DNA from: Scolanthus callimorphus
Taxonomy: Eukaryota > Cnidaria > Anthozoa > Actiniaria > Edwardsiidae
Direction of reading: 5' to 3'
Length of the DNA: 64,000 nt
Assembly (NCBI GenBank): GCA_033964015.1
Contig: CM066918.1
Location: forward strand, 30,728,595 to 30,792,594
Made by a program: the position numbers and the translations under genes. Numbering within the stretch: position 1 is the stretch's first letter; each line of letters starts with the position of its first letter. This document shows, piece after piece, positions 34,288-47,018 of this stretch. The notes below the pieces were generated by a model. The model saw only the letters and a list, made by a program, of their open reading frames with translations. It searched no databases and had not been told where the DNA came from.

Positions 34288-35920
34288 GGCTTCTTATTGT
34301 ACAGAGATCTCTCAAACTGGCTGTTTTTGTCCATCTATCTTTCTTTGGGAGGTGCTAATGTTCTACATGTAAATAACTGTTGTCTAAATCTGCAGAAACA
34401 GTTAATATACAATCTTACATTCCTCCACAAGCTCTTGCCAGTTGTAATCTTTGACACATACTCTTACTATATCTTCTTGCCATTCATCTTCTTGCTGCTA
34501 TTGCCAGGTTGCAGCAATTAGGGGCCTAACAAACTTTTTTTAGAGGTGCTATTCGTGCCTGAATAAATTCTGTCCCAATTATAGCCGCCTGAGAGATGTG
34601 AAGTTTGGTCGCCTAAAGAAATGGCTGATTGCATTTTTAAACCGCACCAGGGGGATTGAGGACCTCCCTTAAAAAGACCCCCTCCCCTGTTCTTTCCACT
34701 CGTGAAACAGACCCCCCCCCCCCCCCCCCCCCCTCCCTCCCCTGGAATTTCCAACCTCATAAAGGGCCCCTTCCCCTGGAATTTCCATTTTTTCTGGCAA
34801 AATACCCCTGGAAAATCTATTTTGGGATAAAATGTCCCTGGAAAGTCACCTTTTTTGCCCCTCCCCCTTGGAATTTCCAGTCTCCAGACACACACCCTCC
34901 CATGGAATTTCCAGAGTCCAATACAACCCCCTGGAAAACCTAATTCTATTACCATTGGCAACCATATGGTGCAATGTCAGGCCCTGGCAATGTTTTCTAA
35001 AAGACAAGTGTAAAAAAAATCCCTGTGGAAATTCCTTAAATGATTCCTTCCTTCAAGTTCTTCTGCTTGAACAATTATGTTAGATCTTGCCTAGATGCAA
35101 TCAGCAACACACACTTTTCCAAATACTGTGTGAACGAGCATCTGCATCTACCTGATGCCTTTTCCCCTTTAGTCTTCCCTTTCTTGTCCTTTTTTTTTCT
35201 TTTGAGTAACCCTTAGGCTGGGTTGCTCCTTATTACAAAATCCCAATAAATAATAAAATGTTTTGATTTTTAAAAATGCAACAAACACTTTTCCGGTAAG
35301 AGTCAGTGAGGTGCATACAATGAAAGAGCATCTTTATCTGCCTGATGACTTTTCCCACTTCTTTTCATTTCTTGTTTCTTTCCTTTCTGGCCCGTTTTTC
35401 TGTTGAGTAAACCTGAAGCTGGGTTACTCCTAATTACAAAATCACAATAATAATTAAATTAGTTTTTTTATAATGTTGATTACATTTGATATTATTGTAA
35501 TATTTATTTTCTCACTTAACCTGTGTATAGGTATGTACAGTGAAGTATGAATATCTATTTTAGCATAAAAATTAATACATGTATAGTTATATACTAAATA
35601 ATCATGCCATTCATGATCACAGTAGACAGGTACAAGTAATTGATATACTTGTATACTGTGATATACTTTTATATCTACATTGCAGACTATTTGATGCAAT
35701 ACTGCCAATAAACATACATACATGCATGTGGTTTATTTTGACACAATAAAATCATCAGCTATTACAAGTATAAAAATATAAACACGTTGCAAGCTTATAC
35801 AAATTTACTAAACCGTTTTACATGATTGCTGTGTGGGAACCCAACAATAGTAAAGCATGTTTAATTCCCGATTGGTATACCCAGGAAGGTCATTCAAAAA
35901 GTACACTGCTAGTACTGTTA

Positions 35921-36127
35921 TTATCGTTCATGTAGCCAAAGCTTCATTTGAAGTAATCGTTGCTCAGCTTGGGCAAAAAAGTAATGCAGGTGCTCTGTAA
36001 ACTCTTCTGGAGGAGTGATTCTTCGAGCATTCTTCAAATCCTCTGGGCCGCATATCATACGAAATGGCATGAAACGTTTAAGACGTAATCCATTTGAAAA
36101 TCGAGTAACGATTTTGAAAAACATTCT
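35921..36127 (-). CDS. Unidentified protein, possible C-terminal exon
   Basis: The open frame reads MFFKIVTRFSNGLRLKRFMP, then MICGPEDLKNARRITPPEEF, and ends QAEQRLLQMKLWLHER before TAA. Its composition is protein-like, with a mix of charged and hydrophobic residues and no low complexity. It is preceded by a possible acceptor (TTTTGTTCCAAG). I do not recognise the family. Upstream exons on this strand would have to lie across the satellite array, so it could also be a gene fragment. Confidence 0.3.
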   Translation of the reverse strand, partial: RMFFKIVTRFSNGLRLKRFMPFRMICGPEDLKNARRITPPEEFTEHLHYFFAQAEQRLLQMKLWLHER

Positions 36128-38932
36128 TGGAACAAAATTATTTACATCATATTGTAGACTTCTGTCTTAATGCTTTTGATATCTGAACTAAAAAATACAT
36201 TTCTTACAACACCGAACATCGAAAATGAATCCTGAAAGTTGCCCAAATCCATACAATTTGTATAGGTTGACAGCACTATGAAATGAACATCAACAGCCAA
36301 CACCATATCTTCACAACTTTGAAAAATTATTTCTCAGGTTTCCTTGGGAATTTCTTCTCGGTGTTATCGCCAATTCTTTATTTTATCAATACGTTTCATA
36401 AAATGCTAGAAACAAGAAAATTGGTTTTGTAATACTCTATCTAAAATTGTTTCCACTTTGTGTCAAGATTACTCGATTTCTCAGCGGATTTCCTCTTAAG
36501 TTTCCATTCAAAGTCACATGAAATACCAGTGCCAAATCTAGAAATTTGTATGTTTTATTCATTACCTGCAAACGTAAGACCATATTTATTCTAGAGCTTA
36601 CTGAACACGGTTTTAACTTTAAAGTAAATGTATCAAATTGTGAGGGTTGTTCCAATACACACGACCTGGGCCAATTGGTCAAGTGGTCTTGACGGGTGGA
36701 CATACCGGAAGCCAGTTGGACATTTTGTCAGTAGCATAATAGTGAGAGGGCCTGGAGCATGTAACTCAAAAAAACTCAACATTGAGGGGGAGGGGTGGTC
36801 TATGATAACCCTCAACTGCTCTATGCAACTGCAAGTACCATGGGACTTGGGGTCATAGGTATACCCCTTGCCAATTGGTGACGGATGGTCAAATTTGCCA
36901 GTAGGTGAAAATTGAGGGGGAGGGGTGGTCTATGATAACCTGAACTGCCCTATGCAACTGCAAGTACCATGGGACTTGGGGTCATAGGTATAACCCTTGC
37001 CAATTGGTGACGGACGGTCAAATTTGCCAGTTGGTGAAAATTGAGGGGGAGGGGTGGTCTATGATAACCCTGAACTGCCCTATGCAACTGCAAGTACCAT
37101 GGGACTTGGGATCATAGGTATACCCCTGCCAATTGGTGACGGATGGTCAAATTTGCCAGTTGGTGAAAATTGAGGGGGAGGGGTGGTCTATGATAACCCT
37201 GAACTGCCCTATGCAACTGCAAGTACCATGGGACTTGGGATCATAGGTATACCCTTGCCAATTGGTGACGGATGGTCTAATTTGCCAGTTGGTGAAAATT
37301 GAGGGGAGGGGTGGTCTATGATAACCCTGAACTGCCCTATACAACTGCAAGTACCATGGGACTTGGGATCATAGGTATACCCCCTGCCAATTGGCGACGG
37401 ATGGTCAAATTGCCAGTTGGTGAAAATTGAGGGGGAGGGGTGGTCTATGATACCCTGAACTGCCCTATGCAACTGCAAGTACCATGGACTTGGGATCATA
37501 GGTATACCCCTTGCCATTGGTGACGGATGGTCAAATTTGCCAGTTGGTGAAAATTGAGGGGGAGGGGTGGTCTATGATAACCCTGAACTGCCTATGCAAC
37601 TGGAAGTACCATGGGACTTGGGATCATAGGTCCCTTGCCAATTGGTGACGGATGGTCAAATTTGCCAGTTGGTGAAAATTGAGGGGGAGGGGTGGTCTAT
37701 GATAACCCTGAACTGCCCTATGCAACTGCAAGTACCATGGGACTTGGGATCATAGGTATACCCCTTGCCAATTGGTGACGGATGGTCAAATTTGCCAGTT
37801 GGTGAAAATTGAGGGGAGGGGTGGTCTATGATAACCCTGAACTGCCCTATGCAACTAGAAGTACCATGGGACTTGGGATCATAGGTATACCCCTTGCCAA
37901 TTGGTGACGGATGGTCTAATTTGCCAGTTGGTGAAAATTGAGGGGGAGGGGTGGTCTATGATAACCCTGAACTGCCCTATGCAACTGGAAGTACCATGGG
38001 ACTTGGGATCATAGGTATACCCCTTGCCAATTGGTGACGGATGGTCAAATTTGCCAGTTGGTGAAAATTGAGGGGGAGGGGTGGTCTATGATAACCCTGA
38101 ACTGCCCTATGCAACTGCAAGTACCATGGGACTTGGGATCATAGGTATACCCCTGCCAATTGGTGACGGATGGTCAAATTTGCCAGTTGGTGAAAATTGA
38201 GGGGGAGGGGTGGTCTATGATAACCCTGAACTGCCCTATTCAACTGGAAGTACCATGGGACTTGGGATCATAGGTATACCCCTTGCCAATTGGTGACGGA
38301 TGGTCTAATTTGCCAGTTGGTGAAAATTGAGGGGGAGGGGTGGTCTATGATAACCCTGAACTGCCCTATGCAACTGCAAGTACCATGGGACTTGGGATCA
38401 TAGGTATACCCCTTGCCAATTGGTGACGGATGGTCAAATTTGCCAGTTGGTGAAAATTGAGGGGGAGGGGTGGTCTATGATAACCTGAACTGCCCTATGC
38501 AACTAGAAGTACCATGGGACTTGGGATCATAGGTATACCCCTTGCCAATTGGTGACGGATGGTCAAATTTGCCAGTTGGTGAAAATTGAGGGGGAGGGGT
38601 GGTCTATGATAACCCTGAACTGCCCTATGCAACTGCAAGTACCATGGGACTTGGGATCATAGGTATACCCCCTGCCAATTGGTGACGGATGGTCAAATTT
38701 GCCAGTTGGTGAAAATTGAGGGGGAGGGTGGTCTATGATAACCCTGAACTGCCCTATTCAACTGGAAGTACCATGGGACTTGGGATCATAGGTATACCCC
38801 TTGCCAATTGGTGACGGATGGTCAAATTTGCCAGTTGGTGAAAATTGAGGGGGAGGGGTGGTCTATGATAACCCTGAACTGCCCTATGCAACTGGAAGTA
38901 CCATGGGACTTGGGATCATAGGTATACCCCTT

Positions 38933-40416
38933 CACTCATTCTCTGTTAACGGAGTCCAGTGGGTTCAGCAATAGCAAAAAATCGAAAAAAATAAACTTTG
39001 TTGTAACAGCAAGGGAACTATTGCAAATTGCTGCGAGGTATCTCAAGAGAAATTTCCCAAATTTGTTCCTTGATATCTTGAAAAGAAAAAAAGTTAAAGC
39101 GATTTTAGTGGGATAAACTTTTTTAAAATCCAGGTAAAGCAAAATAGACAAAAAACTCAGCTTAACGGCATGATCTATATAGGTCTGTGTGGCAAATGCT
39201 TTAAGAAATAAATAAAATGTAATTTGTTACAATTTACAAAACAATTTCCACTTCCAAGTGAAACAACACATTAAACAACTTCCTGTCATTTACGTTATAA
39301 CGCAAGTCATTTACGTTATATTATACTTAATTGAACATGGTGACCGATACAGTTAAGTATTTTAAAAGTAAACGATTCAATACACCCCCAAAGCATCCCC
39401 TTACACCCATAAAGCCAACATTTTCATTCTGTAGGAACAAAATTCCAAAAGGAAAGCTTTAATTGGAAAATACAGTAAAAGGCTGTCCACGTGTTCTCTA
39501 CTTGCTGTTTGGCGCAAAAGAATGAACTTTGAAACTTTAAACGTGCATGCTTTCCATCACCAGGGTAATTAGCAATGAGATCAGACTGATTTCCACTCAA
39601 CTTCATGAATTCCTTAGGGTTATCTGTAGGTAACAAGATTACACTGTAATCTACGTTATGATAACGTTTATGACAACAGACATTTGACAAGCCATATTTC
39701 AGCAACTGGCTGATAACGTTCAATGAATAGCACATTGTTATTACGTGGTGGGTCATGTTCTAAGATAAACTTCATTAGGTTTCAATCTGCTAAATGTTCA
39801 GCACGCTACGTTGACCTTTATCACATAACGTAAATGACGCACACGAAACAATTACACCAATTGGTGTTCAAAAGACATGTGTCGTCGCCGAGCGATTGTT
39901 TTCTTCAGATCAAAAGTATTTTATCTCGAAGGTAGGATATAACCAAAGCATAGGATACTCGCCTTTTACTTTAAAATAGCTTAAAGGGAGAAAATATCGG
40001 CAATTTTGTAGTAAATAACGTATATGACCAAAATGTGTGCGACAACACTTTCGAGACGACTCAAACAAAAACATTAAGCTCTGGGTCCACCATAGGTCAC
40101 TCAAATTATGTCTGACATATGTATCTTCAACATAAACTTTCATCCGGCCAATGTTGCTTGAAAAAATGATGTTTCATAACTTTTTTGCGTGAAATTTCTT
40201 CCGTGCGACACATGTTTTTATCACAATGTCACATGTAAATGGTATTGAGATGACCTCTGTAAGTCTGCGAACTCCGTAAAGGTGAATTTATTTACATGAA
40301 ATATATTGTAAACTTCCATTATTTCGTGGCATTGATGATTACTGGCACGCTCAGAATAAAATATATTCATATTTTACCATGCGACATGGGTGGCAATCGT
40401 TAACAGAGAATGAGTG
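38933..40416. mobile_element. Transib-like non-autonomous DNA transposon inserted in the satellite
   Basis: A 1484-bp non-satellite block has perfect 19-bp inverted ends, CACTCATTCTCTGTTAACG and CGTTAACAGAGAATGAGTG. It is flanked by CCCTT on both sides (38928-38932 and 40417-40421), a single copy of which is present in every undisturbed satellite unit. CAC-starting ends with a 5-bp GC-rich target duplication are the Transib and ProtoRAG pattern. The longest internal frames (minus strand, 39424-39756 and 39910-40143) are not recognisable as a transposase. The interior has several ACGTTAT/ATAACGT motifs, for example TTTACGTTATA twice at 39290-39320. Confidence 0.8.
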
Positions 40417-43400
40417 CCCTTGCCAATTGGTGACGGATGGTCTAATTTGCCAGTTGGTGAAAATTGAGGGGGAGGGGTGGTCTATGATAACCCTGAACTG
40501 CCCTATGCAACTAGAAGTACCATGGGACTTGGGATCATAGGTATACCCCTTGCCAATTGGCGGCGGATGGTCTAATTTACCAGTTGGTGAAAATTGAGGG
40601 GGAGGGGTGGTCTATGATAACCCTGAACTGCCCTATGCAACTGGAAGTACCATGGGACTTGGGATCATAGGTATACCCCTTGCCAATTGGTGACGGATGG
40701 TCTAATTTGCCAGTTGGTGAAAATTGAGGGGGAGGGGTGGTCTATGATAACCCTGAACTGCCCTATGCAACTGGAAGTACCATGGGACTTGGGATTGGAG
40801 GTATACCCTTGCCAATTGGCGATGGATGGTCAAAATTTGCCAGTTGGTGAAAATTGAGGGGGAGGGGTGGTCTATGATAACCCTGAACTGCCCTATACAA
40901 CTGCAAGTACCATGGGACATTGGATTGGAGGTATACCCCTTGCCAATTGGCGACGGATGGTCAAATTTGCCAGTTGGTTAAAATTGAGGGGGAGGGGTGG
41001 TCTATGATATTCCTGAACTGCCCTTTGCAACTGCAAGTACCATGGGACTTGGGATTGGAGGTATACCCTTGCCAATTGGCGACGGATGGTCAAAATTTGC
41101 CAGTTGGTGAAAATTGAGGGGGAGGGGTGGTCTTTAATAATCATGAACTGCCCTATGCAACTGCAAGCATCATGGGACTTGAGATTGGAGGTATACCCCT
41201 TGCCAATTGGCGACGGATGGTCAAAATTTGCCAGTTGGTGAAAATTGAGGGGGAGGGGTGGTCTATGATAATCATGAACTGCACTATACAACTGCAAGTA
41301 CCATGGGACTTGAGATTGGAGGTATACCCCTTGCCAATTGGCGACGGATGGTCAAAATTTGCCAGTTGGTGAAAACTGTGGGGGAGGGGTGGTCTATGAT
41401 AATCATGAACTGCACTATACAACTGCAAGTACCATGGGACTTGAGATTGGAGGTATACCCCTTGCCAATTGGCGACGGATGGTCAAAATTTGCCAGTTGG
41501 TGAAAATTGAGGGGAGGGGTGGTCTATGATAATCATGAACTGCCCTTTACAACTGCAAGTATCATGGGACTTGAGATTGGAGGTATACCCCTTGCCAATT
41601 GGTGACGGATGGTCAAATTTGCCAGTTGGTGAAAATTGAGGAGGAGGGGTGGTCTATGATAACCCTGAACTGCCCTATACAACTGCAAGTACCATGGTTC
41701 TTGGGATTGGAGGTATACCCCTTGTGAATTGGCGACGGATGGTCAAATTTGCCAGTTGGTGAAAATTGAGGGGGAGGGGTGGTCTATGATAACCCTGAAC
41801 TGCCCTATACAACTGCAAGTACCATAGTACTTGGGATTGGAGGTATACCCCTTGCCAATTGGCGACGGATGGTCAAATTTGCCAGTTGGTTAAAATTGAA
41901 GGGGAGGGGTGGTCTATATTCCTGAACTGCCCTATGCAACTGCAAGTACCATGGGACTTGGGATGGAGGTATACCCCTTGCCAATTGGCGACGGATGGTC
42001 AAAATTTGCCAGTTGGTGAAAATTGAGGGAGGGGTGGTCTTTAATAATCATGAACTGCCCTATACAACTGCAAGCATCATGGGACTTGAGATTGGAGGTA
42101 TACCCTTGCCAACTGGCGACGGATGGTCAAAATTTGCCAGTTGGTGAAAACTGAGGGGGAGGGGTGGTCTATGATAATCATGAACTGCACTATACAACTG
42201 CAAGTATCATGGGACTTGAGATTGGAGGTATACCCCTTGCCAATTGGCGACGGATGGTCAAAATTTGCCAGTAGGTGAAAATTGAGGGGAGGGGTGGTCT
42301 ATGATAATCCTGAACTGCCCTATGCAACTGCAAGTACCATGGGACTTGGGATTGGAGGTATACCCCTTGCAAAATGGCGACGGATGGTCAAAGTTTGCCA
42401 GTTGGTGAAAACTGAGGGGGATGGGTGGTCTATGATAATCCTGAACTGCCCTATACAACTGCAAGTACCATGGGACTTGGGATCATAGGAATACCCCTTG
42501 CCAATTGGTGACGGATGGTCAAATTTGCCAGTTGGTGAAAATTGAGGGGGAGGGGTGGTCTATGATAACCCTGAACTGCCCTATGCAACTGCAAGTGCCA
42601 TGGGACTTGGGATTGGAGGTATACCCCTTGCCAATTGGCGACGGATGGTCAAATTTGCCAGTTGGTGAAAATTGAGGGGGAGGGGTGGTCTATGATAACC
42701 CTGAACTGCCCTATGCAACTGCAAGTACCATGGGACTTGGGATCATAGGTATACCCCTTGCCAATTGGTGACGGATGGTCAAATTTGCCAGTTGGTGAAA
42801 ATTGAGGGGGAGGGGTGGTCTATGATAACCCTGAACTGCCCTATGCAACTGCAAGTACCATGGGACTTGGGATCATAGGTATACCCCTTGCCAATTGGTG
42901 ACGGATGGTCTAATTTGCCAGTTGGTGAAAATTGAGGGGGAGGGGTGGTCTATGATAACCCTGAACTGCCCTATACAACTGCAAGTACCATGGGACTTGG
43001 GATCATAGGTATACCCCTGCCAATTGGCGACGGATGGTCAAATTTGCCAGTTGGTGAAAATTGAGGGGGAGGGGTGGTCTATGATAACCCTGAACTGCCC
43101 TATGCAACTGCAAGTACCATGGGACTTGGGATCATAGGTATACCCCTTGCCAATTGGTGACGGATGGTCAAATTTGCCAGTTGGTGAAAATTGAGGGGGA
43201 GGGGTGGTCTATGATAACCCTGAACTGCCCTATGCAACTGCCCTATGCCAATTGGTGACGGATGGTCAAATTTGCCAGTTGGTGAAAATTGAGGGGGAGG
43301 GGTGGTCTATGATAACCCTGAACTGCCCTATGCAACTAGAAGTACCATGGGACTTGGGATCATAGGTATACCCCTTGCCAATTGGTGACGGATGGTCTAA

Positions 43401-46400
43401 TTTGCCAGTTGGTGAAAATTGAGGGGGAGGGGTGGTCTATGATAACCCTGAACTGCCCTATGCAACTGGAAGTACCATGGGACTTGGGATCATAGGTATA
43501 CCCTTGCCAATTGGTGACGGATGGTCAAATTTGCCAGTTGGTGAAAATTGAGGGGGAGGGGTGGTCTATGATAACCCTGAACTGCCCTATGCAACTGGAA
43601 GTACCATGGGACTTGGGATCATAGGTATACCCCTTGCCAATTGGTGACGGATGGTCTAATTTGCCAGTTGGTGAAAATTGAGGGGGAGGGGTGGTCTATG
43701 ATAACCCTGAACTGCCCTATGCAACTAGAAGTACCATGGGACTTGGGATCATAGGTATACCCCTTGCCAATTGGCGGCGGATGGTCTAATTTGCCAGTTG
43801 GTGAAAATTGAGGGGGAGGGGTGGTCTATGATAACCCTGAACTGCCCTATGCAACTGGAAGTACCATGGGACTTGGGATCATAGGTATACCCCTTGCCAA
43901 TTGGTGACGGATGGTCTAATTTGCCAGTTGGTGAAAATTGAGGGGGAGGGGTGGTCTATGATAACCCTGAACTGCCCTATGCAACTGGAAGTACCATGGG
44001 ACTTGGGATTGGAGGTATACCCCTTGCCAATTGGCGATGGATGGTCAAAATTTGCCAGTTGGTGAAAATTGAGGGGGAGGGGTGGTCTATGATAACCCTG
44101 AACTGCCCTATACAACTGCAAGTACCATGGGACATTGGATTGGAGGTATACCCCTTGCCAATTGGCGACGGATGGTCAAATTTGCCAGTTGGTTAAAATT
44201 GAGGGGGAGGGGTGGTCTATGATATTCCTGAACTGCCCTTTGCAACTGCAAGTACCATGGGACTTGGGATTGGAGGTATACCCCTTGCCAATTGGCGACG
44301 GATGGTCAAAATTTGCCAGTTGGTGAAAATTGAGGGGGAGGGGTGGTCTTTAATAATCATGAACTGCCCTATGCAACTGCAAGCATCATGGGACTTGAGA
44401 TTGGAGGTATACCCTTGCCAATTGGCGACGGATGGTCAAAATTTGCCAGTTGGTGAAAATTGAGGGGGAGGGGTGGTCTATGATAATCATGAACTGCACT
44501 ATACAACTGCAAGTACCATGGGACTTGAGATTGGAGGTATACCCCTTGCCAATTGGCGACGGATGGTCAAAATTTGCCAGTTGGTGAAAACTGTGGGGGG
44601 GGGTGGTCTATGATAATCATGAACTGCACTATACAACTGCAAGTACCATGGGACTTGAGATTGGAGGTATACCCCTTGCCAATTGGCGACGGATGGTCAA
44701 AATTTGCCAGTTGGTGAAAATTGAGGGGGAGGGGTGGTCTATGATAATCATGAACTGCCCTTTACAACTGCAAGTATCATGGGACTTGAGATTGGAGGTA
44801 TACCCCTTGCCAATTGGTGACGGATGGTCAAATTTGCCAGTTGGTGAAAATTGAGGAGGAGGGGTGGTCTATGATAACCCTGAACTGCCCTATACAACTG
44901 CAAGTACCATGGTTCTTGGGATTGGAGGTATACCCCTTGCGAATTGGCGACGGATGGTCAAATTTGCCAGTTGGTGAAAATTGAGGGGGAGGGGTGGTCA
45001 ATGATAACCCTGAACTGCCCTATACAACTGCAAGTACCATAGTACTTGGGATTGGAGGTATACCCCTTGCCAATTGGCGACGGATGGTCAAATTTGCCAG
45101 TTGGTTAAAATTGAAGGGGAGGGGTGGTCTATATTCCTGAACTGCCCTATGCAACTGCAAGTACCATGGGACTTGGGATTGGAGGTATACCCCTTGCCAA
45201 TTGGCGACGGATGGTCAAAATTTGCCAGTTGGTGAAAATTGAGGGGAGGGGTGGTCTTTAATAATCATGAACTGCCCTATACAACTGCAAGCATCATGGG
45301 ACTTGAGATTGGAGGTATACCCCTTGCCAACTGGCGACGGATGGTCAAAATTTGCCAGTTGGTGAAAACTGAGGGGGAGGGGTGGTCTATGATAATCATG
45401 AACTGCACTATACAACTGCAAGTATCATGGGACTTGAGATTGGAGGTATACCCCTTGCCAATTGGCGACGGATGGTCAAAATTGCCAGTAGGTGAAAATT
45501 GAGGGGGAGGGGTGGTCTATGATAATCCTGAACTGCCCTATGCAACTGCAAGTACCATGGGACTTGGGATTGGAGGTATACCCCTTGCAAAATGGCGACG
45601 GATGGTCAAAGTTTGCCAGTTGGTGAAAACTGAGGGGGATGGGTGGTCTATGATAATCCTGAACTGCCCTATACAACTGCAAGTACCATGGGACTTGGGA
45701 TCATAGGAATACCCCTTGCCAATTGGTGACGGATGGTCAAATTTGCCAGTTGGTGAAAATTGAGGGGGAGGGGTGGTCAATGATAACCCTGAACTGCCCT
45801 ATACAACTGCAAGTACCATAGTACTTGGGATTGGAGGTATACCCCTTGCCAATTGGCGACGGATGGTCAAATTTGCCAGTTGGTTAAAATTGAAGGGGAG
45901 GGGTGGTCTATATTCCTGAACTGCCCTATGCAACTGCAAGTACCATGGGACTTGGGATTGGAGGTATACCCCTTGCCAATTGGCGACGGATGGTCAAAAT
46001 TTGCCAGTTGGTGAAAATTGAGGGGAGGGGTGGTCTTTAATAATCATGAACTGCCCTATACAACTGCAAGCATCATGGGACTTGAGATTGGAGGTATACC
46101 CTTGCCAACTGGCGACGGATGGTCAAAATTTGCCAGTTGGTGAAAACTGAGGGGGAGGGGTGGTCTATGATAATCATGAACTGCACTATACAACTGCAAG
46201 TATCATGGGACTTGAGATTGGAGGTATACCCCTTGCCAATGGCGACGGATGGTCAAAATTTGCCAGTAGGTGAAAATTGAGGGGGAGGGGTGGTCTATGA
46301 TAATCCTGAACTGCCCTATGCAACTGCAAGTACCATGGGACTTGGGATTGGAGGTATACCCCTTGCAAAATGGCGACGGATGGTCAAAGTTTGCCAGTTG

Positions 46401-46865
46401 GTGAAAACTGAGGGGGATGGGTGGTCTATGATAATCCTGAACTGCCCTATACAACTGCAAGTACCATGGGACTTGGGATCATAGGAATACCCCTTGCCAA
46501 TTGGTGACGGATGGTCAAATTTGCCAGTTGGTGAAAATTGAGGGGGAGGGGTGGTCTATGATAACCCTGAACTGCCCTATGCAACTGCAAGTGCCATGGG
46601 ACTTGGGATTGGAGGTATACCCCTTGCCAATTGGCGACGGATGGTCAAATTTGCCAGTTGGTGAAAATTGAGGGGGAGGGGTGGTCTATGATAACCCTGA
46701 ACTGCCCTATACAACTGCAAGTACCATGGTACTTGGGATTGGAGGTATACCCCTTGCCAATTGGTGACGGATGGTCAAATTTGCCAGTTGGTGAAAATTG
46801 AGGGGAGGGTGGTCTATGATAATCATGAACTGCCCTATACAACTGCAAGTATCATGGGACTTGAG

Positions 46866-47018
46866 ATTGGGCACGTTTTGAGAACGAGGAAAATGAGAAA
46901 GGGCATATTCCAGTGGTAGGGATGCCCCATACAACTGTATGTACCATGGGACTTGAGATTGGGCACGTTTTGAGAACGAGGAAAATGAGAAAGGGCATAT
47001 TCCAGTGGTAGGGATGCC
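46866..47018 (+). repeat. Short variant satellite units with a foreign ~58-bp segment
   Basis: Two successive ~92-bp units replace the usual middle with GGGCACGTTTTGAGAACGAG, GAAAATGAGAAAGGGC and ATTCCAGTGGTAGGGATGCC. The same pair recurs at 48058-48213, so the pair was itself duplicated about 1.2 kb away. The inserted segment resembles GAACGAGGAAAATG in the unique flank at 50648-50661. Confidence 0.85.

Larger units (their letters stand above)
33913..36780. other. Repeat-rich interval before the satellite array
   Basis: It contains C-homopolymer tracts (33949-33969 and around 34710-34735) flanked by repeated CCCCACCC/AAAGGGCAAAAGAAAAGCAC and CCTGGAATTTCC motifs. Two diverged ~135-bp copies are at about 35130-35264 and 35320-35456 (both with GGCTGGGTT.CTCCT.ATTACAAAATC). 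A SINE relic and one coding candidate are listed separately. Long open frames on both strands around 34520-34960 come from this low-complexity sequence. Confidence 0.6.

Noticed and set aside
34518..34961. 147-codon glycine-rich minus-strand frame and proline-rich + strand frames.
   Set aside because: They come from C/G homopolymer tracts and repeated CCTGGAATTTCC motifs.
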